Translations under genes and position numbers: made by a program
The notes under the pieces: model-generated
What the model was told of the DNA's origin: nothing
Database searches by the model: none
The model's input: only the letters and a program-made list of their open reading frames with translations
Shown here: positions 1-9,926 of the stretch, one piece after another
How positions within the stretch are numbered: the stretch's first letter is position 1
Layout of the letters: every line of letters starts with the position of its first letter
Origin: Euprymna scolopes
Taxonomy: Eukaryota > Mollusca > Cephalopoda > Sepiida > Sepiolidae
DNA length: 35,817 nt
NCBI GenBank assembly: GCA_024364805.1
Contig: CM044523.1
Span: 59,361,183-59,396,999, forward strand
Direction: 5' to 3'

Positions 1-70
1 AAAAGAAAAGAAAAAGGAAAAAAGAAAAAAAAGAAAAAAAAGTTCAAATGAATTTTGTAAAGTGTAAATG

Positions 71-101
<31 letters not shown>

Positions 102-102
102 T
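1..102. repeat. A-rich low-complexity tract
   Basis: Runs of A broken by single G, then a pure A run of about 30 bases near 74-102. No gene or element boundary can be placed in it. It could be the poly(A) tail of an element lying mostly outside the window. Confidence 0.8.
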
Positions 103-262
103 GTGTCTAACGAAATGGGTCAAATTTCCCCACAACATGATCTCATTGAACAACAAAAATATTTTCATACATTCTTAACCATGATTTAATTAATTCTCTA
201 AGAGGTCTGGAGACAGAAAAACTGTCTTGCTCTCTATCTCTTGCATATATATACATAGATAA

Positions 263-390
263 TTAGCATGCCACCCAGCATTGCCCGGTCGTAAAATCTG
301 CTTAAATATGATATTTTAATTTATGCAAATTTCGTATTTATTATTATAGAGCCACTTCTCTACTGATCATTATATTGTATCCAAGTAGCG
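263..390 (-). mobile_element. Helitron-type 3' end (minus strand)
   Basis: On the minus strand this reads TTTACGACCGGGCAATGCTGGG, then TGGCATG and CTAA followed by T. That is the Helitron 3' layout: a short GC hairpin about 10 bases before CTRR, with T in the flank. The inner part (minus strand: agagaagtggctct, then ataataaatac) recurs near 4400, 15390, 16300, 24740 and 27380, so this is a dispersed family. The 5' end was not found. No Rep/helicase coding is visible, so the copy is non-autonomous or truncated. Confidence 0.6.
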
Positions 391-499
391 ATTTGAAAAA
401 AAAACAAAAAAACACACTAATGTATATTTGCTAATGTAGAGGAACAATTTAAGTTGATTTACAAAAATAAGTCTCTAGTTACTAAATACTAGAAAACCA

Positions 500-611
500 A
501 AACATGCTCATGACTGTGTTGCAACAAATTACTGCTTATTTAAAGACAAATTGAAAATGTAACTTGCTCTACTTCCGTATTGAGCACTCTTGTATTAACC
601 TCGTTATATTT
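500..611. repeat. Dispersed repeat, copy 1 (mate at 31647-31741)
   Basis: Shares the core cttgctctacttccgtattg, gagcactcttgtattaa and an upstream aacatgct...tgttgcaaca block with 31647-31741, in the same order and strand. No coding potential or terminal structure is visible. It sits just before a (TA)n tract, as the second copy sits after one. Confidence 0.6.
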
Positions 612-646
612 CACTGGTCACCCTACCTTTGCAAAATAGCAACCTC

Positions 647-648
<2 letters not shown>

Positions 649-693
<45 letters not shown>
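649..693. repeat. (TA)n microsatellite
   Basis: About 22 uninterrupted TA units. An open frame across it is a translation of the repeat only. Confidence 0.95.
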
Positions 694-694
<1 letters not shown>

Positions 695-775
695 CCTGAC
701 GAATCCTAGTGTGGATGAAACGTGGAATGTTCTGTGTAGCTTAATTGCCATATATATTTTTCTAACTTACTATAT
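692..775 (+). repeat. Dispersed repeat following (TA)n (mate at 11990-12072, minus)
   Basis: Carries aagcctgacgaat, gtggatgaaacgtggaat and tgtgtagcttaattgccata. The same blocks occur in order on the minus strand of 12072-11990. Both copies adjoin AT-rich microsatellite, so this looks like one dispersed family with a simple-repeat edge. Family not recognised. Confidence 0.7.
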
Positions 776-821
776 CTACAGACAGTTTTGCTCTTCAGTG
801 TGGCTAAACTAGCACCCACCC

Positions 822-900
822 AAGCCAAGATTCGAACCTACAACCATCTAGCTGATAGTTTTATGTAAATGTTATGAGAATCATTTACATATGCTCCAAG
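822..900 (-). mobile_element. tRNA-like SINE fragment (minus)
   Basis: On the minus strand, ggttgtaGGTTCGAATCTTggc matches the pol III B box (GGTTCRANNCC) within a T-arm-like context. No convincing A box is seen upstream on that strand. Probably a decayed tRNA-derived SINE head; boundaries are approximate. Confidence 0.45.
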
Positions 901-1186
901 AATTCAGCATAAATAACAATTCAGTGTACGATCGTTTCTGGGATGATATTTTTTTTTTATTGATACCAAATATCATCAGCACAAGGAATCGACATAAAGT
1001 TAAAACATAGCATGGTGTTTATTTATTTTATTTTTGTCTAGCTACAGACCTTTAAACTGATATCTCTTTCTGTTTCTTTCAGTATACATACAAGACACCT
1101 ATCTCTCTGTGATTATACAAACCTAGGAATGTGAAAACATGACACTAATAAGAAACAAGTCGAACATGCGGAATCTCTCTTTACAG
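901..1186. other. No recognisable feature
   Basis: AT-rich sequence with a T run near 950. No long frame, terminal repeat or RNA-gene motif was seen. Confidence 0.5.
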
Positions 1187-1430
1187 GTGAAAAATTTACT
1201 TTCATCATAACTAATGTTTGTGCAAAATTAAAAAATCAAAACTCCAAGGCATGGTTATTGAAAAAAGTATGAAGAAATGAATGATTTGGGGCAATTTTAC
1301 CCCTATAACCCCCGCTAGCAAATCCTTAGGTATCCTGAAAAATCTGTTCTGCCAAAAATTTACTTCCACCATGACTAATGTTTGTGTATAATTTTTTAAA
1401 AATTCAAAGAGTGGTTAATTGAGAAAAGGG
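1187..1430. repeat. Diverged direct repeat, spacing about 167 bp
   Basis: The block aaaaatttactttcatcata followed by actaatgtttgtg at about 1187 recurs at about 1354 as aaaaatttacttccaccatg and actaatgtttgtg. Each is followed by an A/T run and a tggttaattga-like block. This indicates an old tandem duplication or two copies of one short element. Confidence 0.55.
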
Positions 1431-1561
1431 CAAACAAACGAACGGAGTGAATTATTAAGCCCAATCGCTTCTTTGTCAGGGAAACAATAAATTGCTATAA
1501 ATTAATGGTAAACGCAATAAAGAGAAATCAATGAAAGGCCAAGCTCAGATGTCAGCACTTT

Positions 1562-1599
1562 TTTACATCTTATCTGAAAAATATCAGATAAGATGTAAA
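1562..1599. other. Perfect 16-bp inverted repeat (hairpin)
   Basis: Left arm TTTACATCTTATCTGA (1562-1577), loop AAAATA, right arm TCAGATAAGATGTAAA (1584-1599), with no mismatch. A second small hairpin follows at 1603-1621 (GGCAGC, 7-nt loop, GCTGCC). No T run follows, and this is animal DNA, so a bacterial-type terminator is not implied. It may be a short palindromic element or chance. Confidence 0.8.
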
Positions 1600-1621
1600 T
1601 AGGGCAGCGCAAGATGCTGCC

Positions 1622-2484
1622 ATATGATTTACTTGAAAACGCAGATGTTTAATACGCCTTCATTCAAGCGTGCAACGTACAAAGGTAAGCATGTCCCATC
1701 TTCATGTAGAAATCAGCAGAATGTCTGGAAATAATGCTAGAAAGTTTACAAGTCACGTCTGTAGTCATCAGCACACGAGTAATTTGTTCAGTTGATATTT
1801 CAAGCAATACAAAACACAGTCAGTGGTCATACTCAAGTAAACTTAATTGTTTATGATATATATTTAATTTTCAATAAATAAGAATGTAAATATACAAAAT
1901 ACTAATAATAGTAGTGGGTGATAAGTAGTCAAATGGATTAATCCTAATCTTATAAATACAAAACTGGTAAATTAAAAAATATATCCATTTGGAATTTGGA
2001 AACAGATGAATCTCACAGGTAAGGAATTCATTTTTATAACATGGATAGGATAGCCAAATTAATTAAGAATAGGAAACTAGATCTAATATCTGTAACATGT
2101 CTTCTTAGGATTAAGGGAGGTGGTGTTTGATCAACACTGCTGGGGAGCCATGATTTAATATACTGTTTTGTTTTTAAATCCCTGAAACAGTGTTTCATGG
2201 TAAACTGATGATCCCTTAAATTACCATTAGTACTATAGTGAATTTGAGAAAGCAAGTTGATGCATTGATTGCAGGTTATTAAATGACTTACTGACTAAAT
2301 AGTTTTCTAACAAATGATAAAAAAGACTAAAAACTAAATGCTTTTTTTGTACAGTTTTAAAGGTTAAAAAACTTCCAAGAATATATATATATATACGCTG
2401 ACAAGGCTGGGTTGTCAAAAGTACTATCCTGACATGTACTCTGTGACACATATCAAAATTCATACTAGTTAACATAATCTCTAG
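1622..2484. other. No recognisable feature
   Basis: AT-rich. Frames on the minus strand (2034-2255, 2233-2556) have no family motif and the composition of random AT-rich sequence. A short (TA)n lies at about 2382-2393. Confidence 0.5.
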
Positions 2485-2750
2485 GAGACGATGATGATCA
2501 AGTGATTGACGACACTGACTGGCGACCTGAATATTCCAAGTTCGAATCCAATTCATTCCACAAAAATAACTTTCACGTTGGCAACCTCATCGTGGGCTCT
2601 CCCATAAGTACTCACTGTCTTTCTAGAAAGAATATGAACTAAAAAATTATTGGAGAAACCAATGCCAATAGAATCTATGGTTCATGTGATGATACACATA
2701 ATCTCTACTTACTGGCATAGGACCTAATACATAACAAATGTGAAAAAAAT
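2485..2750 (+). mobile_element. tRNA-derived SINE, old copy
   Basis: A B-box match, aaGTTCGAATCCaa, lies at about 2541-2553. It is followed by a body with cattccacaaaaataactttc, then ttggagaaaccaatgccaat and tggttcatgtgatg, then an A-rich end (gtgaaaaaaataaaaacg). The body resembles 18330-18420 in the same order. The A box (near tgatcaagtgattg) is weak. No protein is encoded; retroposition would depend on a partner LINE. Confidence 0.6.
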
Positions 2751-2945
2751 AAAAACGTTTAAAATTATAACATTTATTACCCTGGTTAGTGATATGTAAA
2801 CTCTACAACAGTAGTGTGTGTGTGTGTGTAACCGACAAACTCAAAAACATATAAGACTAAAATTAACAGGAAATAGTAATCATACATCAAGGATTGTTGA
2901 CAAGCAAAAATCTTTGTTTGGATGGATGAGTAATGCATACAGAAA

Positions 2946-2959
2946 TATGTCAGCAAGTT
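2946..2959. repeat. 14-bp target duplication, left copy
   Basis: TATGTCAGCAAGTT here is identical to 3690-3703. The two copies bracket the RTE-like LINE piece exactly, as expected from target-primed reverse transcription. Confidence 0.75.
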
Positions 2960-3689
2960 GTTGTTGCGTCAGCGTTCACTGTGGGTCGGTTGAGCCAGCT
3001 CCTCCAACTGAATTCTCTGCATCTCATATAGATGCTACCCAGGCACATTGGTTTGAAGCTGTGGTCAATATCAAGTCCAGCCATTTGCAATTCCAGTGAC
3101 AGTCTTCGTAAAGGTGAGAACAGGATCAAATCGACATCTTGCTTCCCCGTGCTGAGGCAGGTTTTCAGCTGACCACCACGACGTTTCTTCCAACCCTGGA
3201 GTGGGGCTGGATTAATGGTAGCATGGATGACGTCATCTGGTTGCCGGCGGAGAGTATGACCAAACCATCGGAGACGTCTCAAAAGGAGGGTCTGTTTGAG
3301 GGATATTATCCGGCAGTGCAAACGGATGGGGACATTTAGGACAAATTGGTGCCAGCAAACATGAAAGGTGTGGCGCAGATATTGGTGGTCAAAAAATTCC
3401 AGTCTGTGCAGGTCACAAGCTTGTACTGACCAAGTTTCACATCCGTATAGAAGAATGGTGCAGACAAGAGTTTGGTATATTCAAATTTTTGTACCAAGTC
3501 TGATTTCATTTCTGGACCAGAGTCGTGTGTGAAGGCAGCAGAATGCGACACAAGCATTGTCGCTATGGTTGCTAATATCCTCTTAACCTTGGCCTGTTGC
3601 AGTGATATTTTCCCAGGTATTTGAAACTTGGGATCTCTTCAAGGATTTCTCCGTTGTGGAAAATCGGTTGTGAATCATTTGGGGAGAAT
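2960..3689 (-). mobile_element. RTE-like LINE, 5'-truncated 3' part
   Basis: Minus-strand translation gives C-terminal landmarks of endonuclease/reverse-transcriptase LINEs in order: SFKYLG near 3610-3640, ILLYGCETWS near 3440-3460, and LLLRRLRWFGHTLRR then GWKKRRGGQLKT near 3150-3285. These lie in different frames with stops, so the copy is dead. The 3' end on this strand is GCAACAACAAC, a short repeat tail of the kind RTE elements carry. The 14-bp direct repeats at 2946 and 3690 show one insertion event. Catalytic RT motifs are absent because of 5' truncation. The RTE clade is inferred from the C-terminal motif and tail. Confidence 0.8.
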
Positions 3690-3703
3690 TATGTCAGCAA
3701 GTT
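3690..3703. repeat. 14-bp target duplication, right copy
   Basis: Identical to 2946-2959. It lies at the upstream edge of the family-1 LINE 3' end, so that LINE was probably the target. Confidence 0.75.
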
Positions 3704-4122
3704 CAATTGCAAGCCTGTCTCTGCTTTATTATTTTCATGGCAAGTGCTCGTCTGAGCTCCAATTTATAGTCCCTCCTGACCTGACATTCATGAAAAACAT
3801 TAGTCTAGCTAAAACCACTATCAATAATTTCCTCCACTCTTTATCTGTGCCTACACCTAAACAGATTCCATGAACAAAGTTTCTTTCTTAGAACTGCACA
3901 CCTGTGGAACCCTCTCGCGGTTCCCTGCTTTCCAGCTGACTACAATATGATCATCTTCAAGTCCAACATGAACAAGTTCTTAATATAATCCAATTTACCA
4001 AATTTCCACTACTAATGATTACTATGATATTTTTCCATTCACTACTGTACACTCATTAACCCTTATCCTCAAATGGCCTCTAGGCCTCGATAGATGGCAA
4101 CTCCTTTGTATAAATTAAAAAA
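3704..4122 (+). mobile_element. Jockey/CR1-type LINE family 1, 3' end
   Basis: Encodes remnants of the C-terminal tail shared with the copies at 8010, 18952, 20511, 24789 and 30081: LLYYFHGKCSSELQFIVPP, then TTINNFLHSLSVPTPKQ, then in another frame the FFLRTA...WNPL block. The 3' UTR ends in aacccttatcctcaaatggc...gatagatggcaact and an A-rich tail. No RT catalytic motifs remain. The RTE-like piece at 2960-3689 appears to have landed at its upstream edge. Confidence 0.8.
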
Positions 4123-4248
4123 ATTTTTTAAACTGCAAAATATTCATTTTAACTTGCCTACATATTTTATTATTTTTCAAAGCTAGAAATTGTTTAATTT
4201 TAAATCTTTCTTATCCTTCTGTCAGGTTAGTTCCAATACTAGGGAACG

Positions 4249-4485
4249 TGGCTGGAGTGCTAAATGAGAGAATGTAGCTGGAGTGCTAAGTTTTTTGGTT
4301 TTGATTCTAGTTGAAGGCATCTAAGTCATTTTTGTTTTTAAACTTTTGAAATCTCTACAATATATTAGGTACAATATAATATTAAAGAGAGAATTGGCTC
4401 TGTGATATTAAATATGAAATCTGCATGTATTAAAATATATTTAGGCGGATTTTACGACCACCAATGGCAGGCGCCCATCTGCTAG
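4249..4485 (+). mobile_element. tRNA-like segment with Helitron-type 3' end
   Basis: TGGCTGGAGTGCTAA (4249-4263, near-repeated at 4275-4290) resembles an A box. GGTTTTGATTCTAG (4297-4310) resembles a B box. About 150 bp later comes GCGGATTTTACGACCACCAAT and CTAG (4482-4485) followed by T, matching the Helitron-type 3' end seen elsewhere here, although this copy's GC hairpin is damaged. The stretch from the B box to CTAG aligns by eye with 27281-27456. Whether it is a SINE or a Helitron carrying a tRNA-like part is unresolved. Confidence 0.55.
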
Positions 4486-4489
4486 TTCA

Positions 4490-4886
4490 TCATACAAAAT
4501 AAAACTTCAGCTTTTTTTAATATACTGAATATGCCCACACAATCGACATATTTGCATATTAATTTGCAAAATGTGATTTCATTAATTCACTATTAGTTTT
4601 TGTTTTCCAAGTCAATGAATATTTTAATTTTATTATCACACAAAGTTCTATTCAGATCATAGATAAAAAAAAAATAGTATTTTGAGTGAAAAAAAAATTG
4701 TAAAGATGCTTTTGGTGAGTGGTGACCTGTTTGGACATGGTAAATTATAAACAAAGACGTCCTCTGCCATAAAACATATGCACGCATATACACACAACAA
4801 AGCCAGTCGTTTCAGTCTTTTACCAGTCAGCTATTTCATTTTTTTGTGTTTTATTATAAAACAATCAAATCCCCCAACAAAACAAA

Positions 4887-4923
<37 letters not shown>

Positions 4924-5478
4924 AAAGAGGAGTAACTTTTTTTTTTCTTGTACATGGATAAAAGTATAGCATTTTTGGACCTAAAGAGTCTTTGTGATCC
5001 TTTACGGTCAATTTATAATATAGTAAATATACATCTTCCTATACGTAATTCATACTACTTAGGATATTAATTACATAAATAAATAACACAAAATTCTCAT
5101 TTAGTGCAGTACTACTATAGTTGTGCAAGACTATAATTAATCAACTATTATATACTCATATGTCAACAACTTCCTTAAAAGAGCTTTATAACTATATTTT
5201 TCAAATAAATATTCACAATTATTTTTATACAGACATTAGCGTTTCATGTTTATGCAATCATGTGTGTGTGCATGTGTGGAAACTTTGAAAAATTGTTTTT
5301 TTATGCACTGATGAGAGGTCCAGTTATGCAAAACTATAATTAATGGACTATTACATAATATATTGTATACTTATTTGCTAACATTGGTCTGAGTAGTTGA
5401 ATACAAGTTGTTACCAATAAAAGCTAAACATTTTGAAAATGAGCAACACAGTCTTGTAAAGTGGTGTTTTTTAAGAAT

Positions 5479-5480
<2 letters not shown>
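4490..5480. other. No gene; one (CA)n tract
   Basis: AT-rich sequence with a (CA)n microsatellite at about 4889-4918 and several A or T runs. Short frames here have no recognisable motif. Confidence 0.6.

Positions 5481-5483
<3 letters not shown>

Positions 5484-5515
<32 letters not shown>
5484..5515. repeat. (TA)n microsatellite
   Basis: About 16 TA units immediately before the left arm of the inverted-repeat element that follows. Confidence 0.9.
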
Positions 5516-5520
<5 letters not shown>

Positions 5521-6218
5521 AAATTGAATTTAAACTCTGTAAATTAGAATTCACAACAAATTTATTTTGTTCAACAAGGAATAAAAGTTGAAAAGCTTAA
5601 ATATTGAATTTATTCTAAAAATATCTGGCCATCCTTAAAATATTTTTTTGCTTTAATCATATTTTATTTTATTTTCCTTTGATTGGGGCAATACAGGATT
5701 CTTCTCTCTCATCCTGGAGGCTGATAACTTTTTCATTTAGTTTCCAGTGAAAAAAAAAAAAAAAAAAATTTTAGGATGCCATCTTCACATTTGGAATTTA
5801 CTTTTCAACCGCTTGGATTATTTGACTAATTTCTATTGGACTTTTTTATACGCATTTATACATCTTACTAATCAAATTGTTTTAATTGGTTTGTGCCACA
5901 TTTTTCAACTTTTCTTCATCAAGCCTGGACTTCCCTTGGAACATCCTTTTAACGCATACATTTCTGCATTATGAACAACTTTTATACAAATAGGACTTCT
6001 TTCATAATTTGTAGTTTCCAATTTATGTGCTGACCAGCAAAATTATAGGTTGTCTATGAATATCATTTTGCTAACAACTTTCCTCTCAGGATAAAAGCCA
6101 TTTTTTTGAAACTCCATGGAATAAGGGAAATTTTTTAAAGTTTTCAACTTGTATTCCTTGTTAAATAATAAATTTGCTGTAAATTCTAATTTACAAAGTT
6201 TAAATTGATTTTCTTATA
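5514..6218. mobile_element. Inverted-repeat (MITE-like) element, about 705 bp
   Basis: The left arm, 5514-5600, begins TATAAAGAAATTGAATTTAA. Its mate is the reverse complement of about 6125-6218, beginning TATAAGAAAATCAATTTAAA. Both arms then carry TGTAAATTAGAATT and AACAAGGAATA in register, roughly 85 bp with around 80% identity by eye. The interior has no transposase motif. A TA target duplication is possible because the flanks begin with TA, but the adjacent (TA)n prevents proof. Likely a non-autonomous DNA transposon. Confidence 0.7.
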
Positions 6219-6659
6219 CCAATGCTCTATTATGAATATTGAGCTTTTTCATCTAGTTAGGATTGTCCCATAAATATTAGTATTAATATTTATACTTTGC
6301 TTTTACAGAATTATTCAATTTATAAACATGGTAAAATTTTTGGAATATACAGAGGATCTGTTTTTGTAATTTTTAATTTAGCAGTTTTTAAACATTGCCT
6401 TTTGTATTCAATCTTGATTTCTAAACAATGAAGGCATTATTTCCCTTTTTGTTGTATGTCGTCACCCCCCTTTTGTTTTTTTTACAGGAAAATTTTTTTA
6501 TTATTTTTAATATATTTTACTTTTTAAGATATTTTTATGTGCATAAAATTTTATTCATACATAAATATATATTAACACAAAAGTACTTGATGTATATGGG
6601 AGTGTTCTTACATAGGTTTTGTATAAGAATAAGTATTGAAAATAGATAATCGAAAAAAA
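6219..6659. other. No recognisable feature
   Basis: AT-rich. The frame at 6428-6649 is phenylalanine- and isoleucine-rich because of T-rich DNA and shows no family motif. Confidence 0.5.
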
Positions 6660-6759
6660 AAAATCCAATTAAAGAAGGAAACGTCCAATTTTGACCAAAG
6701 TGAACACTTTTATATAACCTAACATCACAAGCGTATTTAAAAAAGTTTTATCACTGCAC

Positions 6760-7050
6760 AAGCAGAAAGCCCAACCCATAAAATCAACTGCGGATTTCTT
6801 TATGAGACGGACACGTTCAAAATGAACTGTAATACTTGACTTTTGTACATTTAATTAAAGTGATTATGTAAAAATAATTTCATAAAATCAATAGCTGGCT
6901 CTTTAAAAGGACAGAGGCGCATTCAAAATAGATCTTCTTGTTTAGTGCACAATTCAACCATGATATTTGACTTTTGCATTTGAAATTTCAAGTGAAGCCA
7001 TTATTTACAGATAATTTTATAAATTTAACAGTAGATTCTCTACAGTGCAA
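6760..7050. repeat. Degenerate tandem repeat, unit about 120-140 bp
   Basis: Two successive blocks share the order cataaaatcaa, a gacag/gacgg-containing spacer, cattcaaaat or gttcaaaat, tacttgacttttg or tatttgacttttg, and an aataattt or ataatttta end. A third block begins tataaatttaacagtagatt near 7018. Strongly diverged, so an old local duplication. Confidence 0.5.
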
Positions 7051-7640
7051 TATAGACTACAATGTATTGTGGACGAAGTCACTGCGGAGAGAGACATATG
7101 AAGCTTCCGCCTGATGCACTGCGGTGGGCAATCAATCAATTGATTTGATTGAAAAATGGGTGATTTCACCGATCTTTCAGTGACAAAAATATGTAAGTGT
7201 GAAACATTCGTTGATCAACATTCAGTGACTTCCTTCGGGACAAGATCAAAGTGTAGTATCTGTTCTTCAGATGCTGCATTTCAATTTCTTGTTCTCTGTC
7301 AGTGGAGGAGAAATCCTTCACGACTGAGACAATTTTTATTTTTGTTCCTTTTCTCCACATTAAAAAACGACCCTGGTGTCTAACTCTGTCCCGTGGGGAG
7401 AAATTGTAAATAGGAACAAATACTGATCCAATGTGTCATGAGTCGTCTAGTATTATAAGTACGATTATACAAAGACTGTTTTGGATTCCTGATGTTCCTG
7501 CATTGTTCTGACATGTCCAACGTTTTCACCAAAAATCATCCTCTATGTCAAAATATTTACATTTTTTCCCCCTTCTTTGCTTAAAAAAAGTCAATTTCTT
7601 ACCTTGTTGAGAAGAACAACATTTCCAAGTAAATGGTTTT
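7051..7640. other. Single-copy-looking stretch with unassigned short frames
   Basis: Slightly less AT-rich than its surroundings. A 75-codon frame at 7156-7383 (plus) contains CKCETF and CSICSSDAAFQF, which pair cysteines but match no family I can name. A minus frame overlaps it at 7166-7360. No splice borders or promoter elements stand out. It may be unique host DNA, but coding is not supported. Confidence 0.25.
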
Positions 7641-7814
7641 ATCAACTTATCCATTTTTAAATAACTTACCTAAAAATAAAAAATAAAATAAAAAGCTTAT
7701 TAGTTCAGAAAAAAACTAAAAAGAATATCAACTTATCCATTTTTAAATAACTTACCTAAAAATAAAAAAAAACAAAAAAACTTATTAGTTCAGAAAAAAA
7801 AACTAAAAAGAATA
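7641..7814. repeat. Tandem duplication, unit about 86 bp, two copies
   Basis: The unit beginning atcaacttatccatttttaa at 7641 restarts at 7727 with the same order of blocks (taacttacctaaaaataaaa, cttattagttcagaaaaa, actaaaaagaat). Only A-run lengths differ, so the duplication is recent. Confidence 0.9.
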
Positions 7815-8009
7815 CATTAAACGCATTAAAATTCTAATGATTCGCAGGTGTATGATTTGATTGTTAAAAACAATAATAGCAATCCAAATAATACAAAATT
7901 ATCAATCCTCAATGTAAAGATTACAAAACATTAATCACATTTATCATCTTTATCAGAACATCATAACGAGATATTTTTTTTAGGATTGTAAATAAAAAGA
8001 TAATCTAAA

Positions 8010-8698
8010 TTTTTTTTTTTTTTTTTTTTTTTTTACATGGGGATCACCACTTATCAAGGCCCTGAAGCCACTCGGGGATAAGGGTTATTTTGTGTAACAA
8101 TAATCAATGGGATAATATCGTAGTAATAGTTGGTATTGGAGATTTGATAAAGTGTCTTAAGGGGGGACAATTAATCAGGAATTTGTTTATGTTGGACTTG
8201 AAGACATCCAAGTTGTAGTCGCAAACGGAAGAGAATTCCACAGGCGTGCACTTCTCAGAAAGAAGCTATGTTCATGGAATCTACGTTTTGATTTGGGCAC
8301 AGATAAAGAGTGGGGGAAAATACTGACAGTGGTTCTAGCTAGACGGGTGTTTATCGTGAAGGATTGGCGAGGGGGGACCAGAGATTGAGCTCAGGCGAGT
8401 ACTTGCCATGGAAATAATGATAAAACAAAGACAGGCTCGAACGTCTCTTCTGTGGAAGAGAGGTTGCAGGGAAGAAAAGAGAGCATCCCCCACTAAGCCA
8501 CAAAGTCTATTTTGTACTTTGTCAAGGCAGGATAGGCTGTTTTTTTAGAAGCTCCAGCCCAGATGTGGCAGCAGTACTCCATCTTTGGACGTACTTGGCT
8601 TTTATACAGATAGAGAATTGCATCAGTAGTGAGATATCTTCTGAAGCGGCAGAAGGATCCCACCATTTTCCCAGCGGCCCGGGGCAATAGACTCGATA
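8010..8698 (-). mobile_element. Jockey/CR1-type LINE family 1, 3' third
   Basis: The T run at 8010-8034 is the poly(A) tail of a minus-strand insertion. Minus-strand translation gives AAGKMVGSFCRFRRYLTTDA, then LYLYKSQVRPKMEYCCHIWA with YPALTKYKIDFVA after it, in one frame (8493-8687). The rest of the C-terminal tail lies in shifted frames. The 3' UTR ends CCTTGATAAGTGGTGATCCC. RT catalytic motifs are missing because of 5' truncation, so the copy is inactive. Confidence 0.9.
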
Positions 8699-8811
8699 TT
8701 AACTTAATTAACTTAAGAATAATTCTTACACATGATATAATGCAAATAATGCCGAAATGAGTAACGAGATTACTTAAAATGAAAGTACACTAGATCCCAA
8801 GCGGTTGGCAA

Positions 8812-8900
8812 GATACATCTGAAGAAGGCCATAGGTTACATAGTAGAAACGTTATGAGAATAACATTCAAGTTGAGAACAGTAGTCGGAAAAATCCCACT
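8812..8900 (+). repeat. Dispersed 3' module (gaagaaggcc...gagaacagtagtc)
   Basis: Contains atacatctgaagaaggccat, aggttacat, aaacgttatgagaataaca and gttgagaacagtagtcggaa. The same ordered blocks end the SINE at 21726-22070 and recur at 29807 and 33345. Probably a SINE 3' body whose head is lost or too decayed to see here. Confidence 0.65.
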
Positions 8901-8915
8901 AATATGGACTATTTG

Positions 8916-9603
8916 TTTTGTTATCTGCTCCATTGAACTAAAATCAGAAGGAAACGATAAGTTTCTGCGTTAGTTTTATGACATGCAATTGACTGAGTTT
9001 TATTAACTCTTAACTTCCTGTCAAAATTTTTCTGAATACAGTCTCAGTCCTGTAATTAATTACTTAAAAAAAAAACTTTTTTTAAATATTGGACTGATTG
9101 TTAGAAAACTTAACAGTATGAATATAAAGTACTTATTTTTAATTTGAGAAAGTCATTTGCATTTAAAATAACATTCGCATCGAGCAAATCATTAGTTACC
9201 TAGAATCACCTTCCCCCTCCAAAATAACAGATGTAGCAAGTCATCTAATTATGAAAACAATGAAATATTGAATTAGGTATCCCTACCTGGCTGTAAGTGG
9301 TGGGAGGATTGGCAAAGTTAAATATCTTACATTGGTAATATCTGAACACATTTTTAAAAATAGATTTAAACAAAGGATTAGCATTTCATACATTTTTAAG
9401 TAAATTGGCGATACTAACATCGATTCTGGTCAACATGGTTTTAGAGGTATTGGATAATGTTAGATATTGGCCGGGCAACACCAAAAAAATGTGCTGGTCG
9501 ACGATTATTATGAGGGTCATTAATATTTGTAAAAAAAATGGAATGTCAGAAAGAATATTACCAAAGCAAAATAAATATTTACAGATAAAATTATTCATAT
9601 TAA
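8916..9603. other. No recognisable feature
   Basis: AT-rich. Frames at 9386-9629 overlap on opposite strands and match no family. Confidence 0.5.
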
Positions 9604-9926
9604 AATGTTTTGATAGAAAGGAATGTTAGTTTTTGTAACTAACACAAACAAAAATGTTAACTTGGTGAAAAAGAATGTTAGAACATAAACAAAATGACGT
9701 AAAGGGATTAGCTTGGAAATACACGTATCAGTCAGTCAAGAGTTGGGAGTCAGAGAGAGCAGACCCAGTAGGTAGTCAGACGGAGAAAGACGATTTGGGG
9801 ACCGTAATGGCTCCGAGTGGGGGGGGGGGATGATAACAAAAGGTTAGGACCAGCATTACAGTTTTTCAATGGGGAAAACATCCAAAATAAAGCTGCCGGA
9901 AATACCACCAAGATTTTGGGTCATAC
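9604..9926 (+). repeat. Three-unit repeat, unit 0 (most diverged)
   Basis: Shares with the two following units, in order: atgttttgatagaaa, aacataaacaaaatg, cacgtatcagtcagtca, gagttgggagtcagag, aatggctccgagt, tttttcaatgggg, acatccaaaataaagctgc and taccaccaagatttt...gtcatac. It stops there and unit 1 begins directly, so it lacks the 46-bp splice-bordered segment. The layout could be a promoter-like duplicated block or a long-terminal-repeat-like fossil; neither is proved. Confidence 0.75.

Noticed and set aside
1562-1599. Rho-independent terminator
   Set aside because: The window is animal DNA and no T run follows the stem.
7156-7383. Possible small cysteine-containing protein
   Set aside because: The cysteines (CKCETF, CSICSS) do not form a recognisable finger or knottin pattern, and an opposite-strand frame overlaps; kept only as an unassigned stretch.
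9386-9629. Overlapping frames on opposite strands
   Set aside because: AT-driven mirror frames with no family motif.
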